Positions 53,327 through 63,477 are shown, numbered from the stretch's first letter. The stretch is DNA of 64,000 bases from Pictodentalium vernedei (GCA_031216915.1 CM062292.1:3468457-3532456); one strand, 5' to 3'. Numbers and translations are program-made. Notes: a model not told the origin generated them from the letters alone.

Positions 53327-53440
53327 GTTGTTTTGGGGATTTTTTTTGTTTTTAGAAAAATATATTCAAAATGCAGTTTATTAAAAATGAACTATGTTAT
53401 TTTATTTTTCGTTTTTATTCGATTAAAATTTTTAAAATAG

Positions 53441-53460
53441 TTTTTTTTATCTTTATATAC
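53441..53460 (-). promoter_or_regulatory. Polinton promoter motif, minus strand
   Basis: Read on the minus strand: GTATATAAAGATAAAAAAAA, about 115-135 bases before the fibre start at 53326. Matches the TATATAAAGAGAAAAAA consensus with one change. Confidence 0.5.
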
Positions 53461-53483
53461 TATAAAAAAAAAAAAATCTCTCT

Positions 53484-53918
53484 CTAATGTAAATCATTGA
53501 GAATGTCTTGAAATCGATCTCCTTCAGACCATCTCTTGAGAACGTAGAGACACAGATGACCACAAAACACTTGATCTGGTGATTGCACTTGTTCCGAGTT
53601 GTAACAAACCATCGATTTGTTGAAATAGTTCTTTATTTCTTTGGGCGGTGAAATTCCGTAGCTGTCAAAATAATAATTTTTCTTCTTCCCGTTCTTGATC
53701 CACGCCACCCAGTGAGTGCCTTCACCCAATGAATCGTCTAGATTTAAAATTCCACATTCCGATTGTCGAGGTCTTCTCTTCGGCAAGGCATCTCTGGAAA
53801 ACACGCCTAGAAAATCTTTGATTTTCAAATCTTTGGCCGCATTCAACAGATCGATGTTGGATAGGAGTTCCTTAGGTAAGACGACACCTTCTACGGATAT
53901 CTTTATTTTCTTATTCAT
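53484..53918 (-). CDS. PRO: Adenovirus-type cysteine protease (adenain-like)
   Basis: Processes capsid precursors during maturation. Intact, 144 codons. Catalytic landmarks in order: His in GTHWVAWIK, Asp in YYFDSYG, and Cys in QVFCGHLCLY (the CGHLC box). About 60 N-terminal residues precede the core. Gap to the fibre gene is about 160 bp and to the PolB tail repeats about 100 bp. One of the few essential Polinton genes here without a visible lesion. Confidence 0.85.
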   Translation of the reverse strand: MNKKIKISVEGVVLPKELLSNIDLLNAAKDLKIKDFLGVFSRDALPKRRPRQSECGILNLDDSLGEGTHWVAWIKNGKKKNYYFDSYGISPPKEIKNYFNKSMVCYNSEQVQSPDQVFCGHLCLYVLKRWSEGDRFQDILNDLH

Positions 53919-54012
53919 AAATGCGTATATATTTTTTTATTTATTTTAGTATAATTTACTAAAAAATGACGTTATTTTTTTGTGTTTTTTTCTCTTTTTT
54001 TTTAAACTAACA

Positions 54013-54200
54013 TTCTCGATGTCACTATCGATTTCTATACTTTTGATTCAATCTAATTCCTCTTGATTTTCTGGACTCTCGATGTCTCTATCGATTTCTA
54101 TACTTTTGATTCCGACTAATTCCTCTTGATTTTCTGGATTCTCGATGTCTCTATCGGTTTATGTGATTTTGAATCCATCTAATTCCTCTTGATTTTCTGG
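54013..54200. repeat. 63-bp tandem repeat, three units, at the PolB 3' end
   Basis: CTCGATGTCTCTATCG recurs at about 54015, 54078 and 54141 with TTCCTCTTGATTTTCTGG. The period of 63 bp equals 21 codons; on the minus strand each unit encodes an acidic IDRDIESPENQEEL-like segment. The PolB frame ends with one unit at 54159; the others lie beyond the stop. Confidence 0.75.
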
Positions 54201-57200
54201 AATCCTATCACCCACAATCGTATCTGGAATCCAATCATCCACATTCATATCGTCTCTAATTAGATCGAAATTCCAATGTCCGAGTGCCAAAGTGCTTATT
54301 TTATCGTCTAACATGAATCTCTTATCGTCATCAGCCGTCAGCGAAATCTTGTTAACTATTTCGGTATACAAGTCGTGATTTTCACTTCGAATCAATTTCA
54401 TAGTCTTATACACCGGACCACTTCCTAACAGACAATCTTTATACTCTTGGAAAGAGATGTTTTTCTTCACCACGCACGCTTTAACTCCTTTGCACTTCTT
54501 GATCTCTTCATCATCTTCTAGACGATAAGCATACAGTTTGGGTCTCAAGCCCACGAATTCGACGATTTGTTTACCGCCGCTCTCGTCCTTAAATTTACCC
54601 AACACCTTCTTGTTGTCGTTTGATTGAATGTTGGACAGGTGATCGATGGGATAATTGATCGTGTCGAACCACTCAGCCACGTCCTGAGATATATCTCAGT
54701 AGACATCTTTCGTCTCTATCTCGTAAACTAAACTGTCCATGTCAGTGAACAGTAGTTTGGCTTTATCACCAAATTTTCGTTTGACGTAATCATAGTGAAA
54801 CTCGTACATCAATCGCTTGATGATATCTAAGATGATCGGTCCGAGATAATACGGTTTGTCGAACTTCAGGTGCGTCCTTTGCATGTGAACGACCACTAGA
54901 TTTTCGTTGAATATGGTTCGGTGTTTGTAATTGGGTTTTGCCACTAATTTTTTAGCACTTTTCTCAGACGTGATGAGTCGAACATCGGTTCTCTTCCTGA
55001 TGTTTTCCATTGATTTACCATACATGCAGTTGTTCATGAGTTTGAAGAAATCTTTTTCGAAATCATTCTCGGCTTGAATTCTGAGATTCGTGTTGAGATC
55101 GATGTATTTTTTCATCCAAGGTTCTTCGTCGAATCGAATGATGCGATGTATGTTGACTAATTTCATCCCGTAATCGACGTACTGTTTCAAATTCTCGCTG
55201 TAGACGATGTAGTTACGTTTGTTAAATAAATTGGGAATGAGTTTTTCCTCGTCTACTTCGTTCGGTTCCTTTTCGTTTGGGAGCCAGCGGATAATCGTTG
55301 TGTGGATAGTGTAATTCTTCCGGATAGTTCAAATCGACTTCTAAAATGCAAGGATAGTCTATCCATTTTTGCATCTCTTCCGGTTCCTTCACCCATTTGA
55401 AATTTCCAATTGGCAAAGGATGACTCATAGCCCAACTGTACAGATTATTGGCGTCCCAATACTGTATGTATTTAGTTGACCGTTTCGAATCGAAACCTTC
55501 ATTCATGTAGGGATTGTTAGCTTCAGAATATCTGTGAGAGATCATCGAGACGCCACCTCTCACAGCCCTTTCGAATATGAGTAACATGTTCACGTCGGAT
55601 AATAATTCCAATTGGACTTTGGTGGTCTTTAACAGAGCGTCCCACGCTAGATCGGGTGTGGTGAAATACCAAGCGGGATCCAGATCGTAATTTTGACAAC
55701 AGACGTCTCGAAAATTTTCGAACATGTCTGCCAAGAGCAGAACGTCGGTCTTCAGATAGAGATCGTGATACTCTCTCATGGTTTTCATATCGAATAATTT
55801 CCACACGTTTTTAGCGTGTTCGTAATTCTCGTCAGAAATGTTGGATTCGTATAATTTTGAATAAAAATCTTCTTTCGAAGGTAGTGCGGTGTCTTCGAAT
55901 CTCTTTAGATTGTTCATGTAATCGTAAGGATAGACTCCTTTCCTCAACATGACATCTACTCGTTCTCCAAAATGTTCGCTCGTGATTTTAAATTTATCCT
56001 TGCTCATATTATCGACTAATTTTTCCAGAGCGGTCAACATGAATTTAAAACTGTCGATGAAACGTATGGCTCTCCGAATGAATTTCGTTTTTTCTTCCAC
56101 ATTCTCTCCATCGATTACTCTTTTCTCCTCCATGAGCTTCCATTTCGTGAAGGAAATGTATCTTTCTTCACTGTTCGCGATGCAATTTAATTCTTCGTGT
56201 GAGGTGCCGAGATTTTTCACGAACAGATGACTGTCGTAAACCCGAGAGATTGTGAAACATCACCGGATAGGAAACGGCGTCTCGATATTTTAAATTACAC
56301 TTGCTGTGAGCCGGACCACAATACAGACCCGTGTAATGATCATGGTCTCTGACCTTCTTATTTTCCTTTGAATTCTCGTTGAATGACTGTCTGCATATGT
56401 GACATTCAGTGGCTCTGTTATTTTCGTCCTGCTGCTCTCACGTGATGATCATTTTTGCTGGAGTTTTTGAATTTGTCATATAACATTTGAAGTTTCCATT
56501 CTAACTCTTCCATGAACCTTTGAGCCATGTCGTCATCTTCATACTGTTTCATGTAGGTGAAGGGACCCATGTCGTGTTGTGAGTCGAAAGAGCATTTCAT
56601 GTAAATGCAATAGCCCGAAGGTATGTGTTTTTGATATCTTTCGACGTAACTTTGAAGAGCGTTGGGTCGACTGGAACTCATTTTCGCGGTGAAACATTCG
56701 AAATCGGCATACACGATGAATGGTACTTTTTACCTTCTATTGTGATTTTCAAACTTCACGATGGTGTTAGGGTTAGGCATTTCGACGTTGACACCTTGAT
56801 TTTCATTGCAATATTCCTTATGTTTCGCTAACGATTTTTCGCTGTGAAACGCGTGCATGCAATTGTAACATAAAGATATCTTTCCTTTATGTTTATTATT
56901 TTGTTTTGACAGTAATCGGCTCAGATGTTTAACCCAACAATAATGACGATTGTCACCATTCGAAATCAATAATAAAATAATTGTCTTTTCCCTTCCACGA
57001 TACGAAGTCTGTCTGAGAGGATAAATCTTTCTTTTTCGTCATCATATCCAAAGACGTTCACCGCTACAGTGGGATTTTGAGCCTTGAAACGTTCGATGTG
57101 TTTTAACTCTGTTGGAATAGTCACTCCAGTCCAATCGAGATTTTTAGAAGTTACCTCGTAAGAAGAAACTCTTTCGATGTTCATTTTGACAGGGTATAAA

Positions 57201-58209
57201 GCGGAAGTGACTGCCTATTTAAAACACTGATCATCTTTATTTTTCACATTGACCGCGTCGTGTTTTTTTGCTAGGAAATACGGTAATTTCATTATTTTTT
57301 TTAGGAAGACCCTTTCAACAAATCGTTTTCAGTTATGTGAATTTCGAGGTTCAACATCTCATCGAACGTCCAATTACTACCTTCTTGCTGATAATTCGTG
57401 AGAGACGTCAACATCTTGTCTTTCATCTTTTCGAAAACGTCCGATAAATCTGAACCTCGAAATACGGGTTCGACGTTAGATCTGAAATATGCATTTTTCA
57501 CGATGCTCTTGCCGGACTTCACGTCGATTTTATTCATCACACAATGGAGTATCATCTTAATTTTTAGTCCCACGTTCATGTATTTGCGAAACAAATCCAA
57601 TACTTTTTTCTTCACCCGTTCCATGAACAATTTCGGATCGATTTTCTTTAACGAGGGAACCACGTCGAAAGTTTTAAAAATGCCTTTGATCGCACTCTCC
57701 CGTTCCACGGACTTCGATAGAAATAGTTCCACGGTGTGTCGCACTAGATATTCTTCTCCTTTCCCTTCGTCTATTGCTCGTCGAAGTTCGCTCGATTTAT
57801 CTCGTTTGCCTAGAATCTGATGTGCATCACTCGTTTTCATTTTAGTTTTTCTTTTCTTTTCTTTGGAAACTTGAAGTTCTTCTTCAACGGCTTTTCGTTT
57901 AGTCATCTTCTCATTTTTCACAATCGAAACATTTTTGTTTTTTTTCGACGTCGGCATTTCGATTCCTTTTACTATCTTTTTCTTCTTCTTCTCATTTTTC
58001 ACAACCAATGCATTTTTTGACGTCGTTGCTATCGGCATTTCATTTGCCTTTCCATCGTTTCGCAAATATTCCTGTATGACTTCAATCTTTTTTGATTTAG
58101 TTCTATGATTTCTGAAATGTGAAATTTTTAATAGTTTACAAATCTCGTTTAACTGAGGTACGGTTTTCTAATTTAAATTTTCCAATTTTTTTTTATCTGT
58201 TTGCTTCAT
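54159..58209 (-). pseudogene. PolB: Protein-primed-type DNA polymerase B, multiply broken
   Basis: Replicates the element. From ATG 58209: SAP-like DNA-binding segment (VPQLNEICKLLKIS), Lys-rich region, NWTFDEMLNLEIHI, a Cys2-His-Cys finger (56808-56870), ExoI (YADFEC, 56714), EndoVII-like CHIC...HDHYTG...CGPAH cluster (56290-56410), ExoII (HNLSG, then YDSHLF), ExoIII (YLKTDVLLLADMF), PolA (YWDANNLY, about 55455), PolB (NNCMYGKSMEN), PolC (FTDMDSLVY, about 54740) and KCKG. Lesions seen: TAG 58168; frameshift near 57295 in an A-run; TAG near 57219; frameshift near 56985; TAA 56727; frameshifts near 56435, 56235 and 55280; TGA 54693. About 1300 residues if whole. All polymerase motifs persist, so decay is recent or partly sequencing error. 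Confidence 0.8.
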
Positions 58210-58503
58210 TTTGTAAGCATATATTTTTTTCCGAATTTTGTATTTAAATAATTTGTTTAAAAAGTTTTGTTTTTTTTAATGTGAAAAAAAAATTAAATAT
58301 TTTTTTGATGAAATTAATCAATTTTTTTATGTTCACTAACATCAAAAAAATTGAATTAATATGAGAAAAAAGGATGTTAAAATTTAACTTTTATATATAA
58401 AGAGAAAAAAACAAAACTTTTTAAACAAATTATTAAAATACAAAATTTAAAATATACATTATTTGCAAGAATTCGTAAAACAAAAAAAACTAAATAATCG
58501 AAC
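58210..58503. promoter_or_regulatory. Divergent promoter module 1 (inverted leaders)
   Basis: Between PolB (minus) and a small plus-strand ORF. The leaders are reverse complements: AAACAAATTATTTAAATACAAAATT on one side and AAACAAATTATTAAAATACAAAATT on the other (each shorter in exact match). A TATATATAAAGAGAAAAAA box lies at 58392-58411, about 100 bases before ATG 58504. Suggests co-regulated divergent transcription. Confidence 0.55.
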
Positions 58504-58745
58504 ATGATGACAACATCCACGACGGAATCTTGACATAAACGTCGACGTTGTTTAATAAATCATTATTCTCTAAAAAACCAAGAAGAAAAAATCGTAATTT
58601 ATATTTACGCGTTTCGAAAGAAAATGATATGATTTGCGATAGAAAATCGAATCATAATACTATTAGCGAACAAAAATTAATCGACAATGTCATTCGAACT
58701 ATTAAAAAAGAAGAAGAAGGTTCAAGACAAATAGAACTCTTATGA
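58504..58745 (+). pseudogene. Small plus-strand ORF, unknown, probably broken
   Basis: The ATG at 58504 is in the position matching the start at 59644 in the duplicated module, but its frame meets a TGA after nine codons. A second frame (58548-58745) continues with a basic, Lys/Asn-rich 65-residue stretch (KKPRRKNRNLYLRVSKEND). No domain recognised. It sits downstream of a good promoter motif, so a functional ancestor is likely. Confidence 0.35.
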
Positions 58746-58848
58746 CTTTTACACGAAGTCTCGCACAAGGTTCAAAACAAATTTCCGCAAAGCAGACGCG
58801 TGTTCATGTCACCCGATTCCTTCTCAATAGATAATGATAACTGCAAGA

Positions 58849-58893
58849 TGCGAAGGCCAATTTTTAAAGGTTCGAAGTCTTGCATGTTCTAAA
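58849..58893 (-). pseudogene. Remnant of a second BIR coding sequence
   Basis: 45 bp (GCGAAGGCCAATTTTTAAA then GGTTCGAAGTCTTGCATG) match 59262-59306 in the BIR gene with three or four changes. They encode the RARLRTFKNWP start of a BIR domain. The rest of the second copy is absent, so this is the stub of a duplicated or deleted paralogue just downstream of the intact BIR gene. Confidence 0.7.
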
Positions 58894-58915
58894 ACTCATC
58901 TGCTTCTTTCATGAA

Positions 58916-59335
58916 TCAAATCAAATCTTCTAAAGTCAAGAATTGAGATAACGTCTTCTTTGCGTGATTCAATGTATTGTACAATTGTTCCTTCGTGTAT
59001 CCGGATTGTAAAATACCCCTTAATAAACTCTCGTTTTTATTTCTTTCCCATTCTTCATCTTCAATTTTAATCAATCCCAATGACTGGATCTTCTTCAAAT
59101 AATCGCAACGACCTTTGGTATTATTTATGTGTTCTACCAAAGGTCTGTCGTTAGGTGCCCAATTCATTAAATGTATGTTGCAACAAAAACATTTAACTCT
59201 GTCACTTTTACCCACATCAATGAAACCTGCAGCAGCTAAATCTTTGGGGTTTTGAGCAAGGTGCGAAGGCCAATTTTTAAACGTTCGAAGTCTTGCACGT
59301 TCTAAACTATAATTCGGATGTTCGGACTTGATCAT
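58916..59335 (-). CDS. BIR-domain protein (inhibitor-of-apoptosis-like), no RING
   Basis: BIR domains bind caspases or IAP antagonists and block apoptosis. The 139-codon frame is intact. The BIR fold spans residues 12-80: RLRTFKNWP, then LAAAGFIDVG, then the zinc ligands VKCFCC...W...D.PLVEH...RC (CXXC, His, Cys). A helical C-terminus (LLRGILQSGYTKEQLYNTLN ... LEDLI) resembles the UBA region that follows BIRs in many IAPs. There is no RING finger. It starts at ATG 59335 beside a duplicated promoter module and lies inside the Polinton. A captured host IAP gene is the simplest reading. Confidence 0.85.
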   Translation of the reverse strand: MIKSEHPNYSLERARLRTFKNWPSHLAQNPKDLAAAGFIDVGKSDRVKCFCCNIHLMNWAPNDRPLVEHINNTKGRCDYLKKIQSLGLIKIEDEEWERNKNESLLRGILQSGYTKEQLYNTLNHAKKTLSQFLTLEDLI

Positions 59336-59643
59336 TGTTTTTACCTCAAAATTGAGTTTGTAAGAATATTTTTTTTTGTTGAATTTTTGTATTTAATGAT
59401 AATTTGTTAAAAATTTTAAAATTGAGATGTTAAATTTAACTTTTTATTTATATAAAGAGAAAAAAAACTTTTACAAAAAAAAATTTTTCACATTAAAGAA
59501 ATTAAAATTAAAAACATTTTTTTATATATATAAAGAGCAAAAAAAAAAAAAAAACTTTTTTTAAACAAATTATTAAAATACAAAATTTAAAATATACAAT
59601 ATTTGCAAGAATTCATAAAACAAAAAAAACAAATAATCGATCA
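59336..59643. promoter_or_regulatory. Divergent promoter module 2 (duplicate of module 1)
   Basis: Separates the BIR gene (minus) from the plus ORF at 59644. The right half (AAATATACAATATTTGCAAG and onward to ATCATGAGGACAG) repeats 58450-58510 almost exactly; the left half is its inverted counterpart in degenerate form. Two TATATAAAGAGAAAAAA-type boxes lie at 59449-59467 and 59524-59545. The duplication of a whole divergent promoter explains the arrangement of the two gene pairs. Confidence 0.6.
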
Positions 59644-60014
59644 TGAGGACAGCAACACCTAAAAGATGTGAATTGAAATTGAAACGAGTCGAAACGAATA
59701 AGAAATTCGGTCATAAAATCTGTAGATTACAATGACACGATCCCATCGAACTGAACGAGGTTGAGACGAAGGGCTTAGAGTATAAATACGACAGATATAA
59801 GATGCCTTTGAAATTGGATGAAGCCGCACTCAATTTGATTTACAAGTACCAAAGCGATCTGCAGAACATCGTCATCACCGAAGATAGAGAATTCGACAAG
59901 GACAATTTGTCGTTGCTCTATGGAAATTACATATTTCCAAACATCTCATTCGTACTCGTGAAGAAATTGGGTGGTGAGAGCAAGTTGACTGAAGTAACAA
60001 AACTCAAAAGGTAA
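59644..60014 (+). pseudogene. Unknown Polinton ORF with one in-frame stop
   Basis: ATG at 59644, TGA near 59731-59745, then the same frame continues through MPLKLDEAALNLIYKYQSD to LTEVTKLKR and a stop at 60012-60014, about 120 residues. Composition is normal for a soluble protein; no domain recognised. It shares leader and promoter with the 58504 ORF, suggesting paralogous or co-regulated early genes. Confidence 0.45.
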
Positions 60015-60124
60015 ACATTCAACACATTTGCGAAAAAGGAGAAGACACGAGTGTCAACATGCTAATAATGGACTTGGAAATATAAACAATAGAGAGATAG
60101 ATTTTTAGCGAATAAGAAGGAAAA

Positions 60125-60510
60125 AAAAAAGGTAATGAGATCATCTTTACATCTCAGTTTTTTTTTGTTTTCCTTCTTCACTATTACCATATATTATAAT
60201 AACGTTTCCTTTTTTCTTAAATTTCTTCTTCTTTTATTTTTTTAATTTTTTTTGTAATATGATACGTTTTTTTTATAACAACACATTTGTTTATCCGAAT
60301 CATAATTATGAAGGAATGTTGTGCATCTCTTGGTAACACTCGCATCATTGCCATTCTCTTCAGAAGGTAGTGGTGACGGTGGAAAGCGTCTCATTCTTTT
60401 CATTTCCAACCGTCTATCCCGCTGTTTATCTATATCTTTCATCAGTTCTTTCCTTAGATATCCATCATTAGCGTCTAACCATTTTTCCACATCTTTTTTT
60501 TTTTTTTCGC
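60125..60510. repeat. Right arm of 350-bp inverted repeat within the Polinton
   Basis: Reverse complement of 51585-51925, including the hairpin at about 60133-60157 and the FPPSPLPSEENG coding segment. It is the longer arm. Confidence 0.8.
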
Positions 60511-60568
60511 ACTCTGTCTCGCGATATTCATCATTATCGTCTAATTGTTTCTCCACCTTTTTACCCAT
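60242..60568 (-). CDS. Small basic protein, paralogue of 51513-51860
   Basis: 108 codons from ATG 60568: an N-terminal Lys/Glu coiled segment (MGKKVEKQLDDNDEYRE), then KDVEKWLDANDGYLRKELM and the segment shared with the left arm (RRLEMKRMRRFPPSPLPSEE). Function unknown. As the copy with a clean start it is more likely the original; the left-arm version lacks part of the middle. Confidence 0.5.
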   Translation of the reverse strand: MGKKVEKQLDDNDEYRETECEKKKKDVEKWLDANDGYLRKELMKDIDKQRDRRLEMKRMRRFPPSPLPSEENGNDASVTKRCTTFLHNYDSDKQMCCYKKNVSYYKKN

Positions 60569-60629
60569 TTTAAATATATTATTTTATACTTTCTATGATT
60601 TATATTTTATATAATTATATAATTTTATA

Positions 60630-61241
60630 TTATAATAACATATTCAAAATCGGTATATTCTTAAACGGCGAATTCTCACAGAGCAACAAACCCTCGCCGA
60701 GTCGCTCAACGTTCTGTCCACTCTTCAGATAGAGACCGTTTCCTCTCAGAGAGTTGCCACCTCTGACGGGTTCTAGATACAATCCTTTACCGCTGTCGTC
60801 TACGTGGACGCGACACACGGCTCCTCCCTTCTTCAAAAACAGTTCGCTGCCACCCATTAATTTCTCAACTGCCGAACTTGCGAGTCCCGTGAGAGCTCCC
60901 ACGCCGAGAGTCTTTCTGAGAAAGGGTAGTGCCTTTGCGGCGAAGGGTAATGCTTTTGCGGCGATTCCTGCCAATAGCAGTAGGAAACCACCTTTCATTC
61001 TCAAATTGTATCTCAATTGAGCGGGACTCAATCTCACCGTCAACCCTCTTCCATTGCGAATCACTTTCTCCATCCTTTTGATTTGACTTCTGGTCCAGGC
61101 GATCGAATCCTGACCGCCTCTCGTCAGATCTTCGTGAGTGAATTTGAATCTCACCGCCTCGCCTCGAGTTGTTAACGCTCTCTTAAGTTTCTTCCTCTGT
61201 CCTGCGGATATGTTCACGTTTTTAATCACGTATTCTGTCAT
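60630..61241 (-). CDS. Membrane-active core protein (adenovirus pVI/pX-like)
   Basis: 203 codons, intact. The N-terminus is basic (QRKKLKRALTTRGEAV). Residues 83-125 are a hydrophobic, amphipathic stretch (GGFLLLLAGIAAKALPFAAK...) like the lytic/core proteins of adenoviruses and adintoviruses. The C-terminus carries repeated GxGLYL turns (GKGLYLEPV, GNGLYLKSG, GEGLLL). Position between the late genes supports a virion core or endosome-escape role; this is inference from pattern. Confidence 0.6.
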   Translation of the reverse strand: MTEYVIKNVNISAGQRKKLKRALTTRGEAVRFKFTHEDLTRGGQDSIAWTRSQIKRMEKVIRNGRGLTVRLSPAQLRYNLRMKGGFLLLLAGIAAKALPFAAKALPFLRKTLGVGALTGLASSAVEKLMGGSELFLKKGGAVCRVHVDDSGKGLYLEPVRGGNSLRGNGLYLKSGQNVERLGEGLLLCENSPFKNIPILNMLL

Positions 61242-61387
61242 AATTCTGTTTTTTAAAATATATTTACTTCAATTGTTTCTTGTTTAATAATAATTATTTA
61301 TATTAAAATAATTTTGTAAAATTAATATTGCGTTTATTTTATTTTTGTTATCTGTATATATATATACACAATATTTTTTTTTTGCTT

Positions 61388-62143
61388 TTATATTTCTCTT
61401 ATGTGAAATCGTATCGTCACCTTCTCTCCGTGAAGATCTAACAGTTCACCATTTTGATCCGTCAACGTGGTTTTGAGACTATACAACGTGTCTAAAATCA
61501 CTGGTAGATAAACTAAATTTCGAGGTCGCTCCACGATCTTATAACCCGGCGACACGTTTGGAAAGAAGGAATAGATCGTCGGTTGAGCGCTACCATTCAC
61601 GTAGCTTCCAGCAATCACGTCCACGTTCACCAGAATGCTATTGACTGCGAGAATGTCGACCGTATTTTCAGATGCCGCGTGGCCTCGATACATCTTTTGA
61701 TCGAATCCCAACATCTTGCCTATAGAATCGTCCATGTTGAAATCCACTCGAAAATTATCTTCCAAATCCAACATCGTCTGTAAGGTATTAGGACTGGGAG
61801 CGAGTCTGATCTTGTTGCTTCCCTTTCCATCCGTCTTCATTCGCGTCTGAATGTAATTGTTCAAATCGTCTATGTCGTAACTCCCTTTGGGAATTCGAAT
61901 CTCCAACCAATCCACTCCGTCGGAATACTTGAACGAGTTATTCTTTTCGGTGACGTTGGGAAAGGAATAATAAGTCTACAGATTCACCAACGCCATCTCG
62001 TATCTTTTCTCTCTATTCAATTCGATGGAAGGTTCGAATTTCGTAGCGAATCGAGTCGAATCGCCACTCACCACGATTTGAATGGATTGTTTTGCAGTCG
62101 TATTCTCGGCTATCCGTTCTAACAATTCTCCATGTTCGAACAT
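61388..62143 (-). pseudogene. mCP: Minor capsid (penton-like) protein with one in-frame stop
   Basis: The single jelly-roll penton occupies capsid vertices. ATG at 62143; the frame is continuous to 61388 (about 251 residues) except a TAG at 61976-61978. Landmarks are IRIPKGSYDIDDLNNYIQ and DNFRVDFNMDDSIGKMLGF, then a beta-rich C-terminus ending VTIRFHIREI. The penton assignment rests on this IPxGxYDIxDLNxYI pattern and on adjacency to the ATPase. Confidence 0.65.
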
Positions 62144-62200
62144 TATATTTAATTTTATTTTTTTTTATTCAAAACTAATTATTTGAAGATTTATCATTTT

Positions 62201-63009
62201 CTAAATTTTATTTTCACGCTCTATCTTATTATCATCAGAAACATAAAACTTGTCGAATCCGCACCGATATTTTCCGCGATTACATTCGCTTGTCAAATCG
62301 ATCACGACGAAATTGTAAAGTCCACCATCCCAAACCCTCTTGCAGAATCTCCTGAATTCCGCCGCGCTCATGTCGTTTGCGACGTGATCGCCGTAGATGT
62401 GATTGAGATTCTTGAGATCTTGGCGAAAGAGACATAGAAAATTAGCGTTCTCCCTTATCGTCTGTCTGGGCAATCGAAAATAATTCTGCGACAGGTAGAA
62501 ACAGTCCACGTTGCTGTGTCGACCCCTAACGTAATACGATTCGCATCGGTTCTGTCTCTCCAAAAGCAGATCGTCGAAAATCATGAGATTCTTATCTTCC
62601 GATTTCAGTTCTCTAGGATCCGGAACGTCGCTAGCGTTCTCATAAAATCGACACTCGACGTTTGAAGTTGCATTTCTCTTCATCAGCTCCATCGCCGCAC
62701 CGTCCAAAATGGTCGAAAGTGGAGCTCACTCTTGTCGAATTCCTCCCTACTGTCAAAGATTCTGGCTATGACGTCCTTGGGCAATCTACGATCCATGCAC
62801 TCTCGAAGCAATCTGTATTCGGGTTGAAACAAGCTCTTGCCAAACACGAACAATCTGCCGTAATCCAACCAGTCGGGTCGGGACAACAGATTCATCAACA
62901 GATTGGTCTTTCACAATTCGATTTTCCCACTATCAAGCCGCTTATGCTTTTGGGAAAAACTCGTTATTCGACCTCTTGGTCGCGGCGTCGTTCCAAGACA
63001 TATCTTTAA
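62201..63009 (-). pseudogene. ATP: Genome-packaging ATPase (FtsK/HerA type), frameshifted
   Basis: It pumps DNA into capsids. From ATG 63009 (MNIKDMSWNDAATKR): a frameshift near 62940, then Walker A at 62904-62930, which would read GKSNCGKT but has lost one G (TGTG AAAG), shifting the frame inside the P-loop. Next frame: NLLSRPDWLDYGRLFVFG to about 62705. After another shift: Walker B NLMIFDDLL (about 62575-62600), then SQNYFRLPRQTIRENANF with the conserved Arg region. Ends at 62201. Three indels make it inactive as read. Confidence 0.8.
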
Positions 63010-63146
63010 TGTTCATCTTTGTTTTATTTTTGTTTGTTTGTTATTATAGATTCTTTTCAAACGCAATTTTTTTATGTTTTTCAAACTCAGTTTTTAATAT
63101 TATTATTTATTTATATCACACCGTCGCGAGTTCTCTTCAATCCAGA

Positions 63147-63477
63147 TCAACTCGTCATTTTGGCTAAATCTTGTATGGGTACCACAGCATCCTTAAAATC
63201 TTTCCAACTTTTCGGCGTTCGCTCTAACGCAGCTCGCTTCAACTTGTCGATCAACGCGTCGGCTGCCCTCTTGCCAGCCACAGAAGCTATCCTACCACTG
63301 GCTTCGGAAGCGGCTTTCTTACCAGCATCCAAAGCCGTCTTCTTACCAACCTCAAACGCAGTCGATGCGAGTTTTCTACCCGCATCGCTCGTGAACGCTC
63401 GCATTATAGAATCGACGATGCCAGAACCGCCTTGAACGTAAGTTCTGAGTTATCCCCTGTTCTTTATAAACCAACAT
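63147..63477 (-). pseudogene. Alanine/lysine-rich late protein, one frameshift
   Basis: ATG at 63477 opens MLVYKEQGITQNLRS; near 63432 the frame shifts and continues VQGGSGIVDSIMRAFTSDAG, then Ala/Lys-rich segments (KKTALDAGKKAASEASGR) to 63147. Such Gly-Ser-rich then Ala/Lys-rich small proteins occur among adenovirus/Polinton core proteins; the role is inferred. Confidence 0.5.
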
